This document shows positions 7,501 to 15,050 of a stretch of DNA of 21,384 bases, in pieces. Each line of letters opens with the position of its first letter. Within the stretch, counting starts at the first letter, position 1. Source of the stretch: Flavobacterium sp. Its GTDB lineage: Bacteria; Bacteroidota; Bacteroidia; Flavobacteriales; Flavobacteriaceae. Under the pieces are notes generated by a model. That model saw nothing but the letters and a program-made list of their open reading frames with translations, made no database searches and was not told the origin of the DNA. The stretch is taken from NCBI GenBank assembly GCA_030150335.1, contig JASLGC010000225.1, positions 1-21,384 of the forward strand, given 5' to 3'. The translations under genes and the position numbers were made by a program.

Positions 7501-7531
7501 CAAATTTACAAATTAAATATATTTCACACAA
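7501..7531 (-). promoter_or_regulatory. Bacteroidota sigma-A type promoter for the noncoding RNA
   Basis: On minus, TTG (7531-7529), a 20-base spacer and TAAATTTG (7508-7501) match the Bacteroidota consensus TTG-N19-23-TAnnTTTG exactly. The predicted start is about 4-6 bases downstream, at the beginning of the GC-richer structured segment. Confidence 0.65.
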
Positions 7532-7760
7532 TAGAAATGACAAATTGTAACAAAACACCTTTTCTAAACCACTTAAAGTTGCATCTAACGAATTAAAACC
7601 ACTTCATACAACCCCCACGTCCAAAAAAAGACTTTATTCACTTACAAGCCGTTTATTGTGTTTTTTATCAAAACACCGCACTTATTCATTTTTAAAACAT
7701 TACTCAATGCAACACACCCGTTTAAAAAATATTCAATAATTTTAAGGTAAATTAAATGTT

Positions 7761-8168
7761 ATGCCAAGAATACTATATATCGCACTATTCGCACTAATCA
7801 GTACAATCACCTTCGGACAAACCAATGATGAGCAAGACATAGAATCAACCGCCTATGAAGTCATCTATGTCAACAAAACCAAGCTCGACAAAAAAGTCTT
7901 TTTACAAAAGACAGAGTTGTATTACTACGAAGAAGAAAAAGCCTTTTTATTAGAGGGAATTGCAGACAATAACAAGCCAGGCAAATGCTTGTTTCAATAT
8001 TCACATACAGAAAATGGAAAAGACTACTATGAGTTTTATGACAATGATTACGAGTATATTGACGATACAGAAACAGGAATTCTGATATTCAGAAGCATCC
8101 CTAAGAAGATAAAAGACAGTGAGAATACGATGTACAGAGAAATCAGAATTGAAGCGAATACTCACTAA
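7761..8168 (+). CDS. Secreted protein of unknown function (135 aa)
   Basis: The start ATG at 7761 gives a clear signal peptide (basic start, hydrophobic 4-18, cleavage near TFGQ). The mature ~115 residues are rich in Tyr, Asp, Glu and Lys and look like a small beta-rich periplasmic or surface protein; about ten tyrosines lie between 50 and 105. I do not recognise a domain. It is a lone gene. Upstream is an AT-rich spacer; downstream, a weak hairpin at 8318-8355 may end the transcript. Codon use resembles its neighbours, so I take it as real. Confidence 0.7.
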   Translation: MPRILYIALFALISTITFGQTNDEQDIESTAYEVIYVNKTKLDKKVFLQKTELYYYEEEKAFLLEGIADNNKPGKCLFQYSHTENGKDYYEFYDNDYEYIDDTETGILIFRSIPKKIKDSENTMYREIRIEANTH

Positions 8169-8768
8169 CAACGGCCAGCAACTACTAATATGACCTTGTC
8201 AAATAACATATCAATATTTCTTTACAACTTTAATTCTCAAATAATACCATTTAAGTATGAAATGTAAAAAAATATATGTATCTTTAATTTGTTGTGTATT
8301 AGTATGAATTTTAATGAGAAATCACTTTTTATATTTCGGTATATTAAGTGGTTTTTTCTTTTTATCCCCTTACCCTTCCCATACAAACTGAAGCACCCTC
8401 GCTTCCCTATCCCTATTACAAAAGAATACTATGGAGCAATCTCAAAAGTTGCATTCAATTAACAGTTAAAAAACTCTTCCAAGAACTGTCATCTATAACT
8501 TTACTGTTTTGCTTCCCTAAACACAATCATTAGAAAACTGTACAAAAGCCAATTCGTTTATTATCAATACTTTTAAACTAACCTCAATGGGCAAGAAACT
8601 GTATTACATTCTTTTTGTGGACAATTGTAAAACATAAAACCTACCAATCACGAAACGAAATCAAATAAAACCAATGTTTATTGGCAAGCAACTAAAAACG
8701 AAGCCAAGTACCTACCAAATGTTGTGAAACAGAACGCCTACCAAACATAGCAAAGCAAAGTAGCCCCA
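8169..8768. other. Intergenic stretch without a supported gene
   Basis: About 600 bases between the secreted protein and the terminator of the Smr operon. It contains the weak hairpin at 8318-8355 and a short inverted repeat CCAAT-GTTT-ATTGG at 8671-8684. A 61-codon open frame at 8348-8533 begins inside the T-run after the hairpin and has no coding-like features, so I do not call it. Confidence 0.6.
8318..8360 (+). terminator. Possible weak terminator
   Basis: CACTT (8323-8327) pairs with AAGTG (8346-8350); outer A-T and G-T pairs and an inner ATAT pair add to it. GTTTTTTCTTTTT follows. It lies 150 bases beyond the stop of the secreted-protein gene, so the assignment is uncertain. Confidence 0.4.
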
Positions 8769-8790
8769 CAAAAAAAGCCTTAAAAAGGCT
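8769..8790 (-). terminator. Terminator of the rnz-pdxH-smr operon
   Basis: On minus, AGCCTT (8790-8785), loop TTT, AAGGCT (8781-8776) is followed by a T-run through 8771. It lies 67 bases after the stop of the Smr-domain gene. Confidence 0.85.
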
Positions 8791-8856
8791 ATTTGCTCTT
8801 TCTAAGGCTTTTCGTAAATTATTCCAATAGAGAATCAAACTATTATCCCCCTGTTC

Positions 8857-9417
8857 TTATCGATTAGGATTCTGTTTAATATGAATCTGTGTAGCACCTA
8901 ATCCATATTTCTGATAATTAGCATCCTCTGCTATAATCTCTTTATAACGGCTAAACAAATATTCCAATTCAGTTTTCAAGATACCCTCACCCACACCGTG
9001 AATAAACACAATACGAGGAATGCGATTCTTGATAGCAAACTCCACTTGTCCCCTTGCTGTTTCCAACTGCAGCGTAAGCATATCATACTTTTCCATACGT
9101 TGGTGGTCTTTCGTTAGCTTCTCAATATGCAAGTCAACCTCCATGATAAACTCGTCCTTTCTTGAGCGTTTATCTTTTGTAAACGAACGTTTTACAGGCT
9201 CAACCTTATCTTGTAATGCAGCGTTTATTGAACTTCTTGTACTTGCCGAACGGATATCAACCTCTTCTTCTTTTGCTATTTTCAACAACTCATTAGCTTG
9301 ATAACTCAAGATAAACCCATCTTTTGTTTCAATAGTAACATCATTACCAGACACTTTGGTAACAACTCCTTCTTCATCCTCGTCTAATACCTGTACAAAA
9401 TCTCCTTTATTTAGCAT
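8857..9417 (-). CDS. Smr-domain protein (DUF2027-like N-terminus)
   Basis: This 186-residue protein has a beta-barrel-like N-terminal segment (1-48, MLNKGDFVQVLDEDEEGVV) as in flavobacterial MutS2-related proteins. A charged linker (50-90) follows, then a C-terminal Smr domain. The Smr hallmarks are V-D-L-H (94-97) and the H-G-V-G-E-G loop (140-145), which in relatives is linked to nucleic-acid nicking. The MutS ATPase part of MutS2 is absent, so it is a stand-alone Smr protein; its substrate is unknown. Its start overlaps the end of the upstream small membrane-protein gene by 11 bases, so the two are coupled. It is the last gene of the minus-strand block. Confidence 0.88.
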   Translation of the reverse strand: MLNKGDFVQVLDEDEEGVVTKVSGNDVTIETKDGFILSYQANELLKIAKEEEVDIRSASTRSSINAALQDKVEPVKRSFTKDKRSRKDEFIMEVDLHIEKLTKDHQRMEKYDMLTLQLETARGQVEFAIKNRIPRIVFIHGVGEGILKTELEYLFSRYKEIIAEDANYQKYGLGATQIHIKQNPNR

Positions 9418-9664
9418 CTTCTTTCTTATCTAATGTTTCTGATTCCTCTATTTCTTCTCCATTTAAATCTCTCTCCTCAAACGGATGTTGTCTATTATGC
9501 GTATTGCTCGGTGTTTTTTGCATCAAGCGCATCATCGAATAGAAAAACAATCCCACTCCAATTACCTGTACCCAAATTTTCGGGTGTTCTTCGTACTGTT
9601 CCATCAAGGCCCAGCCCATAAAGAACAAGGTAACGATAGATAATAATATTTTTACTTTTTTCAT
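9407..9664 (-). CDS. Small membrane protein of unknown function (85 aa)
   Basis: It has two predicted transmembrane helices (about 4-22 and 32-48), a short loop between them, and a highly charged C-terminal tail (about 50-85, rich in Glu, Asp and Lys) expected in the cytoplasm. It starts 7 bases after the pdxH stop and overlaps the Smr gene by 11 bases, which supports a real operon member. I do not recognise a family with a known function. Confidence 0.75.
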   Translation of the reverse strand: MKKVKILLSIVTLFFMGWALMEQYEEHPKIWVQVIGVGLFFYSMMRLMQKTPSNTHNRQHPFEERDLNGEEIEESETLDKKEDAK

Positions 9665-9671
9665 ATCTCTT

Positions 9672-10319
9672 TTATGGAGCTAAACGTTCAATTGTCCAAT
9701 CTAACTGTTCTTCTGTTAATGTATAACGGATGCGGTCATGTAGTCGGTTTGGACGCCCTTGCCAGAACTCCATCGACACCGGACTAATCACAAAGCCACC
9801 CCAGTTTTCAGGGCGTTTTACCTCTTGTCCTTCCACTTCTTTCTCCAGTTTATCAATCGCTTGTTCCAACACATCATGTGACGGAATTACCTCACTTTGA
9901 TTTGAAACAATCGCACCTAATTTACTTCCTAACGGACGAGAGTCAAAGTAGTTATCAGACTGAATATCTGACGCCTTACTCGCAATCCCTTTTATAATCA
10001 CTTGGCGCTCCATAGAAGCCCAAAAAAATGACAAACAAATATGTGGATTAGCCAAAATAGCCTTTCCTTTCTCTGAGTCGTAATTAGTGTAAAACACAAA
10101 GCCATTCTCATCATACGATTTCAACAAAACCACTCTCGACTTTGGAAAACCGTCAAGTCCTATTGTAGAAACAGTCATAGCATTCACCTCATCCACACCA
10201 CCAAAATCCTCTACTTCGTAAAACCACTTTCTAAACTGCATCATTGGATTCTCATCCACATCACTTTCCAACAATACACTTTTCTCATACGATTTTCTGT
10301 AATCTCCTAAATCGCTCAT
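9672..10319 (-). CDS. pdxH: Pyridoxamine 5'-phosphate oxidase
   Basis: This FMN enzyme oxidises pyridoxamine 5'-phosphate or pyridoxine 5'-phosphate to pyridoxal 5'-phosphate, the last step of vitamin B6 cofactor synthesis and salvage. The 215 residues match the usual length. The FMN/substrate motifs are present: SRVVLLKSYD (61-70), F-Y-T-N-Y-D-S-E-K (76-84), and EFWQGRPNRLHDR (184-196), with the typical C-terminal W-x-x-x-R-L-A-P. It lies 12 bases after rnz, so both are probably cotranscribed. Confidence 0.97.
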   Translation of the reverse strand: MSDLGDYRKSYEKSVLLESDVDENPMMQFRKWFYEVEDFGGVDEVNAMTVSTIGLDGFPKSRVVLLKSYDENGFVFYTNYDSEKGKAILANPHICLSFFWASMERQVIIKGIASKASDIQSDNYFDSRPLGSKLGAIVSNQSEVIPSHDVLEQAIDKLEKEVEGQEVKRPENWGGFVISPVSMEFWQGRPNRLHDRIRYTLTEEQLDWTIERLAP

Positions 10320-10331
10320 AGTTATATATTT

Positions 10332-11240
10332 TTACAGCTCAAACTCCTTACCATCATCAGCTAACAATATCTGACCAGAGTAAACAGTTTCCGCTTCTTT
10401 TTTAAACAATTTAATATCGTTATATCTCGTAGAATAATGTCCCATGACCAACGTTTCCGCATTAGCCAACGTCGCAATTCTACCCGCTTCTTTAGCAGTA
10501 CAGTGCTTGGTTCTTTCTGTATAATGCGACTCTGAATCCAAGAACGTACTCTCGTGATACAACACTTTTACATTTTTAATAATAGGAACTACAGCCTCCG
10601 AATACATTGTATCCGAACAAAAAGCGTAACTCTCCGTTGGTTCAGGGTCATAAGAAATATCCTTATTCTTAATTACCTCACCACTATCAAGTGTAATATC
10701 GCCACCATTTTTAATCTTTTGATAATAACAACGGTCAATACCCAAGTCCTCAATAGCACCAATACGCAACTTACGCGGTCCGGGTGCACTTTCAAACAAA
10801 TACCCGTTTGTATAAACACGGTGGTCTAACGGAATTGTGCGTACCGTAACCTTATCATCTTGAAAGATAACTCTACTCTCCTTACTTGTCTGTTCGTGAA
10901 AGTACAAATTATATCCAGTAAAAGAATTAGATAATCTCAATTGTAATAAAATAACTTCCTTAATCCCTTTTGGTCCGTACACATGAAGTTCCGTTTTTCG
11001 GTTTAACAACATGAACGTAGAGATAAGACCTATCAATCCGTAGAAGTGGTCTCCATGTAGATGGGAGATGAAAATATGGTTAATGCGTTGGAATTTTATC
11101 TTCTTTTTTCTCAACTGTACTTGCGTTCCTTCGCCTGCATCAATTAAAAACATGTGCCCATTCATCTCTAAAACTTGAGATGTGGGGTTCGTAATCGTAC
11201 GAGGTGTTGCTGCATAACAGCCTAATATGGTAAGTTTCAA
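10332..11240 (-). CDS. rnz: Ribonuclease Z (tRNA 3' endonuclease)
   Basis: RNase Z is a zinc-dependent metallo-beta-lactamase-fold nuclease that trims the 3' ends of tRNA precursors. The H-L-H-G-D-H motif is present at residues 60-65 in the numbering used here, with later family motifs (S-D-T near the middle, H-E-S-T, and G-H-Y-S-T-R near the end). The frame is open back to a stop at 11316-11318 but has no ATG. TTG at 11238-11240 gives the family N-terminus (M)KLTILGCYAATPR, so I choose it; TTG at 11286-11288 would add 16 residues. A strong terminator at 11303-11332 lies just upstream, so a promoter must lie between about 11245 and 11300, or read-through is used. Confidence 0.93.
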   Translation of the reverse strand: MKLTILGCYAATPRTITNPTSQVLEMNGHMFLIDAGEGTQVQLRKKKIKFQRINHIFISHLHGDHFYGLIGLISTFMLLNRKTELHVYGPKGIKEVILLQLRLSNSFTGYNLYFHEQTSKESRVIFQDDKVTVRTIPLDHRVYTNGYLFESAPGPRKLRIGAIEDLGIDRCYYQKIKNGGDITLDSGEVIKNKDISYDPEPTESYAFCSDTMYSEAVVPIIKNVKVLYHESTFLDSESHYTERTKHCTAKEAGRIATLANAETLVMGHYSTRYNDIKLFKKEAETVYSGQILLADDGKEFEL

Positions 11241-11302
11241 TATACTGCTTATTTGATTTTTGAGGTTGTAATTTACAAAAAACAGCAACAGAAGACAAAA
11301 AG

Positions 11303-11332
11303 AAAAAGGCTTAAATTACTTTAAGCCTTTTT
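11303..11332 (-). terminator. Terminator after the STAS-like gene
   Basis: This is a perfect 13-bp stem (11303-11315 with 11320-11332) with a 4-base loop and T-runs on both sides. On minus it follows the stop at 11340 by 7 bases and separates pyrR-pyrB-STAS from rnz. Confidence 0.85.
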
Positions 11333-11339
11333 TATATTT

Positions 11340-11681
11340 TTAAAACCCTAAATCTCTTTGGATTTCGTCCATTTCAATCAAATCATGAGCCTCTTGTAAA
11401 GTAGGCACAATAATCAAGTCGCCGTCAAACTCGTTAAAGTCTATGTCCGACACCACAATTACAAAGGATTTATTAGCATCTTCCATGTGTCTGATTGCTA
11501 ATTCTTCAAACAACTCAATCCCCTCTTCTGATACATTAGTCCCTAAATGACTAAGGTCAATAATAAGATTATGTGTTGTATAATTACTTTCGTACTGCTG
11601 ATTTATCTTCTCGATAAAAGTCTCTATCTCAGCCTCGTTACTACTGATAATGAAGGTATGTCCCTTTTCTTTTATTTTCAT
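11340..11681 (-). CDS. Small STAS-like protein (113 aa)
   Basis: The start is set at the ATG 11679-11681 (MKIKEKGHTF); a TTG three codons earlier is less likely. The alternating beta/alpha pattern, the segment LIIDLSHLGTNVSEEGIELF and the following FVIVV strand resemble a STAS/anti-sigma-antagonist-like fold. However, the usual phosphorylated Ser in D-x-S-G is not clearly present (DLSHLG instead). Relatives in flavobacteria lie beside rnz and, as I recall, sometimes carry a ribonuclease Z label; this protein has no metallo-hydrolase motif, so that name would be wrong. It lies 49 bases after pyrB and is closed by its own terminator. Function unknown. Confidence 0.7.
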   Translation of the reverse strand: MKIKEKGHTFIISSNEAEIETFIEKINQQYESNYTTHNLIIDLSHLGTNVSEEGIELFEELAIRHMEDANKSFVIVVSDIDFNEFDGDLIIVPTLQEAHDLIEMDEIQRDLGF

Positions 11682-11730
11682 CGTGTTCAACTTGATTTTA
11701 TTAATCTAACAAAAAGCTAAATTAACGAAT

Positions 11731-12657
11731 TTATTTTATTTTAGAAGCCAAAAGGTAAATAACTGCCATACGCACAGCCACACCATTTTCTACTTGGTCT
11801 AAGATTACTGATTGCTGTGAATCTGCAACGTCTGAAGTAATCTCAACCCCTCTATTAATAGGACCTGGGTGCATTACCACAATCTCCTTATCCAATGAAT
11901 CTAACAACGCTTTATCCAATCCAAACTGTTGAGAATACTCTCTCGTTGTAGGGAAATAACTAAAGTCTAAACGCTCATTTTGCACACGTAGCATATTAGC
12001 CACATCACACCATTCTAACGCCTTTCTCAAGTTTGACTCTACCTTAACACCTAAACTCTCAATATGTTTTGGAATCAACGTTTTAGGACCACACACTCTA
12101 ACCTCAGCTCCCTGCATTTGCAAAGCGAAAATGTTAGACAAGGCAACTCTTGAGTGAAGAATATCTCCAACAATCACAACCTTTTTACCCGCTACATCAC
12201 CTAATTTTTCACGAATAGAATAACTATCTAATAATGCTTGCGTTGGGTGTTCGTGAGCACCATCACCAGCATTTATAATACTTGCCTTCACATTTTTAGA
12301 CAAAAAGTGAGCTGCACCAGCATTGTTATGACGCATCACAACCATATCAACTTTCATTGCCAAGATATTATTTACCGTGTCAATAAGCGTTTCCCCTTTT
12401 TTCACAGAAGACTGTGCAGCAGAGAAACTGATAACATCAGCAGATAAACGTTTTTGGGCTAATTCGAAAGATAATTTAGTACGTGTACTATTTTCAAAGA
12501 AGATATTAGCAATAGTAATATCTCGAAGGGAAGGAACTTTTTTAATCGGACGATTGATAACTTCTTTAAAGTGGTCTGCAGTTTCAAAAATTAAATCAAT
12601 GTCGTTTTTATTGATATATTTAATTCCTAATAGGTGGTTTACGCTTAATTCGTTCAT
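11731..12657 (-). CDS. pyrB: Aspartate carbamoyltransferase catalytic subunit
   Basis: PyrB joins carbamoyl phosphate to aspartate, the first committed step of pyrimidine synthesis. The 308 residues are full length. The carbamoyl-phosphate motif S-T-R-T is at 57-60 (FFENSTRTKLSFE), followed by HPTQALLDSYSI in the middle and HPGPINRG near the end. The gene starts 27 bases after pyrR on the same strand, so pyrR-pyrB form an operon. No pyrI regulatory chain is in this window. Confidence 0.97.
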   Translation of the reverse strand: MNELSVNHLLGIKYINKNDIDLIFETADHFKEVINRPIKKVPSLRDITIANIFFENSTRTKLSFELAQKRLSADVISFSAAQSSVKKGETLIDTVNNILAMKVDMVVMRHNNAGAAHFLSKNVKASIINAGDGAHEHPTQALLDSYSIREKLGDVAGKKVVIVGDILHSRVALSNIFALQMQGAEVRVCGPKTLIPKHIESLGVKVESNLRKALEWCDVANMLRVQNERLDFSYFPTTREYSQQFGLDKALLDSLDKEIVVMHPGPINRGVEITSDVADSQQSVILDQVENGVAVRMAVIYLLASKIK

Positions 12658-12684
12658 TTTACTTTAATCAATAGGTTTGGATAG

Positions 12685-13233
12685 TTAGTTGTTTTCGCTT
12701 TCTTGTAAGAATACAGTATCGTTCAATCCGTCTTCCGACCAATGTACACGTATCGTTTCATCATCAAAAGCATCTACCTGTCTTCCTCTATAATCAGGTT
12801 GAATAGGTAAATGGCGGCTAAATCTACGGTCTATCAATACCAATAGTTCAATGTCTAAAGGACGACCAAAAGACTGAATAGCTGTAAGTGCGGCACGAAT
12901 ACTACGCCCCGTATAAAGTACGTCATCAATAAATACCACTTTCTTGTCCTCGACTAAGAAATCAATTTGGGTTTTATTCGCTTCTAAAGGTTTTTGATTT
13001 CTTCTAAAATCATCTCGGAAAAATGTAATATCTAAGAACCCTAAAGGAACCTCACTAATACCGTATTCATTCGTCAGAATATTCTTAATGCGTTCTGCTA
13101 AATACTTTCCACGTGGTTGAATACCAATAAGAAGTGTGTTCGAAAAATCAAGATGTTCTTCTACCAATTGACAAGCCAAACGATGTAGAATTATGTCAAT
13201 CTCTTTTGAAGTAAGTAATACTTTTGGAGTCAT
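12685..13233 (-). CDS. pyrR: PyrR pyrimidine operon regulator / uracil phosphoribosyltransferase
   Basis: PyrR belongs to the phosphoribosyltransferase family. In Firmicutes it senses UMP/UTP and controls pyr mRNA; it also has uracil phosphoribosyltransferase activity. The PRPP loop is clear (VVFIDDVLYTGRSIRAAL, 99-116), with the IGIQPRG segment (37-43) typical of PyrR. I choose ATG at 13231-13233 (MTPKVLLTSKEI, 182 residues), because an earlier start at 13269 adds a hydrophobic extension unlike the family and would overlap the predicted promoter -7 box. No PyrR-type attenuator hairpins are seen in the short leader, so an RNA target here is not supported. Confidence 0.93.
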   Translation of the reverse strand: MTPKVLLTSKEIDIILHRLACQLVEEHLDFSNTLLIGIQPRGKYLAERIKNILTNEYGISEVPLGFLDITFFRDDFRRNQKPLEANKTQIDFLVEDKKVVFIDDVLYTGRSIRAALTAIQSFGRPLDIELLVLIDRRFSRHLPIQPDYRGRQVDAFDDETIRVHWSEDGLNDTVFLQESENN

Positions 13234-13258
13234 AAAAAAAAGAGTTGTGTTTGGGAGG

Positions 13259-13290
13259 TAAAAATACAATTAAATATTGTTCACCACCAA
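13259..13290 (-). promoter_or_regulatory. Possible promoter of pyrR-pyrB
   Basis: On minus, TTG (13290-13288), 21 bases, then TATTTTTA (13266-13259) agree with TTG-N19-23-TAnnTTTG at all but the last position. The start would give a leader of about 20 bases. Confidence 0.4.
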
Positions 13291-13332
13291 TATTATTGAA
13301 AAAAATCTGTATTAAAATACGCATTTTTCATA

Positions 13333-13363
13333 CTGCTTTATCCCATATAAAACCTTATTTTTG
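13333..13363 (+). promoter_or_regulatory. Possible promoter of the META-like secreted protein gene
   Basis: TATTTTTG (13356-13363) is an exact TAnnTTTG box; 20 bases before it CTG (13333-13335) is an imperfect TTG. The leader to the ATG at 13429 would be about 60 bases. Confidence 0.4.
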
Positions 13364-13428
13364 ACTTAATACAAGGGGTAACCATTTCTATATAAATCGA
13401 ATACCTACCGTATTGAAATATATTGACT

Positions 13429-14241
13429 ATGAAAAAAACAATGCTACTTTTAATACTTGCCTTAGGAAGTCTTTTCGCAACTGCCCAAGATGTCAAAACA
13501 CCTAATCGACTGACTATATTGGAAATAAGTCAGAATCAATGGGTAATACAAGATAAGGATAAAGATTTACAAGCGAGTATTAATCCTGAGAAAATTACAT
13601 TGACAAGAGCAAGCGAACCTGTAACAATTGGCAACAATAAAACAGTAATTGCCGAAGTTCCTTTAAAGAATATCACTACAAATAATGCGGTAATCAAAAT
13701 TACAACAGGCAAGCCAAGCTATACAACCCGAAAAAACAAAAGTACTCTGTCTAAAGACGAAAAGGCTTTCCTAAAGTTTTTGACCAAGCAAACCCTGTAT
13801 GTACAAGCAAGCAATGAAAGCTTATTTTTAATTACAGATGTACAACATTTTCAAGAGTTTTACACTGAAAAAAAACATAGATTGATACAATTCCTAACCA
13901 AATTCGACTGGCAATTAATCCAACTTAACGGCAACTCAGACCTGAATACAAATGTGTGTATTGGTTTTGACTTTAAACAACAGATTATCGTTGGACAAAT
14001 AGACGATATGCCATTTGAATCAAGGCTACAGCTACATGCAGTAGAAAATGCCTTTTACTTTGAGCCTATCCAATTTACAGATAACCAAACGCCTGCCATC
14101 ACTACAGATGAGCAAAAAGCATTTGTACATAAGTTTGAGAACATGACTTATCACTTCGACATTGCAGAGCAAACCTTGAACTTTTATCAAGGAAACAAGC
14201 TCGTAATGATGTTTGGCTTCATGAAAAAAGAAGAATTATAA
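13429..14241 (+). CDS. Secreted protein with META/HslJ-like C-terminal half (270 aa)
   Basis: The ATG at 13429 is preferred over a TTG two codons earlier. A signal peptide spans about 1-20 (MKKTMLLLILALGSLFATAQ). Residues from about 160 (KFDWQLIQLNG) to the end look like a META/HslJ-type domain: an opening W-x-L-x-x-L-N-G strand, a central F-x-F strand, a 'DEQKAF...F' helix, and a closing strand pair F-Y-Q-G-N-K-L-V-M-M-F. HslJ-type domains are found in envelope stress proteins; the role here is unknown. The first half is not recognised. Single gene, divergent from pyrR. Confidence 0.72.
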   Translation: MKKTMLLLILALGSLFATAQDVKTPNRLTILEISQNQWVIQDKDKDLQASINPEKITLTRASEPVTIGNNKTVIAEVPLKNITTNNAVIKITTGKPSYTTRKNKSTLSKDEKAFLKFLTKQTLYVQASNESLFLITDVQHFQEFYTEKKHRLIQFLTKFDWQLIQLNGNSDLNTNVCIGFDFKQQIIVGQIDDMPFESRLQLHAVENAFYFEPIQFTDNQTPAITTDEQKAFVHKFENMTYHFDIAEQTLNFYQGNKLVMMFGFMKKEEL

Positions 14242-14363
14242 ACCGCTATTACTTAATATACTAAACCACAAACGCACCTACCTCAAAGCAAGAAGCAAGC
14301 GCTACAAACGCGTTCTGTCGAATAAATGTTTTAACTTAGTGCGCAAATATTCAAGATAGTTTT

Positions 14364-14906
14364 ATGAGAGCTTTAATTTTTAATGGTTCTTTAGATGAAG
14401 AATCATTCCGTACATCGCGACGTATTGCACAGTATTACGCTGACCAATTCATAAAGGCTAACGTTGAAGTACAACAAGTTCATTTATCAGATTTTCAAAT
14501 CCCTATATTTCAAGCTAAATTAATGGAGAACGTACCACAAACGGTACACGACTTCGCAGATGCTTTTCGCAAGGCAGATGTAATGATTTGGCTAACTCCC
14601 CTTTATCACGGAGGAATGACAGGAGTAATGAAAAACGCAATTGATTGGCTTGAAATTACTGCAAAAGACCAACCTGCTTACTTGACTAATAAAGTGGTAG
14701 GATTCACATGCTGGTCTGCCGGAAACCAAGCTATGCAAGGTATTCAAGCGTTAGATAACATAGCCAAAGCATTGCGCGCTTGGTCGTTGCCGTACTCAAT
14801 CCCAATGAGCAATTCAGATTTATATGAAAACAACGATATCTCTGATGCCTACAAGAAGAAAATGAATATGATGGCTGACTTACTTATAGAAAGCCAAAAG
14901 CGATAA
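14364..14906 (+). CDS. NADPH-dependent FMN reductase-family flavoprotein
   Basis: The 180-residue flavodoxin-fold protein has an FMN phosphate-binding loop near the start (FNGSLDEESFRTS, 6-18) and the family motif TPLYHGGMTGVMKNAIDWL (78-96), which packs on the flavin. It should be a cytoplasmic NAD(P)H:FMN or quinone/azo reductase-type enzyme; the substrate is not predictable. It lies 122 bases after the META-like gene and ends at its own terminator. Confidence 0.88.
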   Translation: MRALIFNGSLDEESFRTSRRIAQYYADQFIKANVEVQQVHLSDFQIPIFQAKLMENVPQTVHDFADAFRKADVMIWLTPLYHGGMTGVMKNAIDWLEITAKDQPAYLTNKVVGFTCWSAGNQAMQGIQALDNIAKALRAWSLPYSIPMSNSDLYENNDISDAYKKKMNMMADLLIESQKR

Positions 14907-14914
14907 AAACAAAG

Positions 14915-14943
14915 AACGTCTATTTAACCAATAGGCGTTTTTT
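14915..14943 (+). terminator. Terminator of the FMN reductase-family gene
   Basis: A 10-bp stem (AACGTCTATT 14915-14924 with 14930-14939, one G-T pair), a 5-base loop and a T-run lie 8 bases after the stop. Confidence 0.88.
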
Positions 14944-15018
14944 ATTGTCCATATAACACTCTCCTTCCCTATCTATTTTATTTTTTGACAATACATATAC
15001 TCCCTATAGACTATCAAA

Positions 15019-15050
15019 AAAAAAGAGAAGCATCCCGACTTCTCTTTTTT
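15019..15050. terminator. Symmetrical terminator-like hairpin
   Basis: A 12-bp stem (15019-15030 with 15039-15050, core GAGAAG/CTTCTC flanked by A6/T6) has an 8-base loop. It works in either direction by sequence. It may back up the terminator at 14915 or end a minus-strand transcript from the gene-free region. Confidence 0.7.

Noticed and set aside
8348..8533. A 61-codon plus-strand frame in the spacer after the secreted-protein gene
   Set aside because: It starts inside the T-run of a weak terminator, has no start context or recognisable motif, and low-complexity composition.
13234..13330. PyrR-binding attenuator upstream of pyrR
   Set aside because: No binding-loop motif or alternating terminator/antiterminator hairpins; the likely promoter leaves only about 20 bases of leader.
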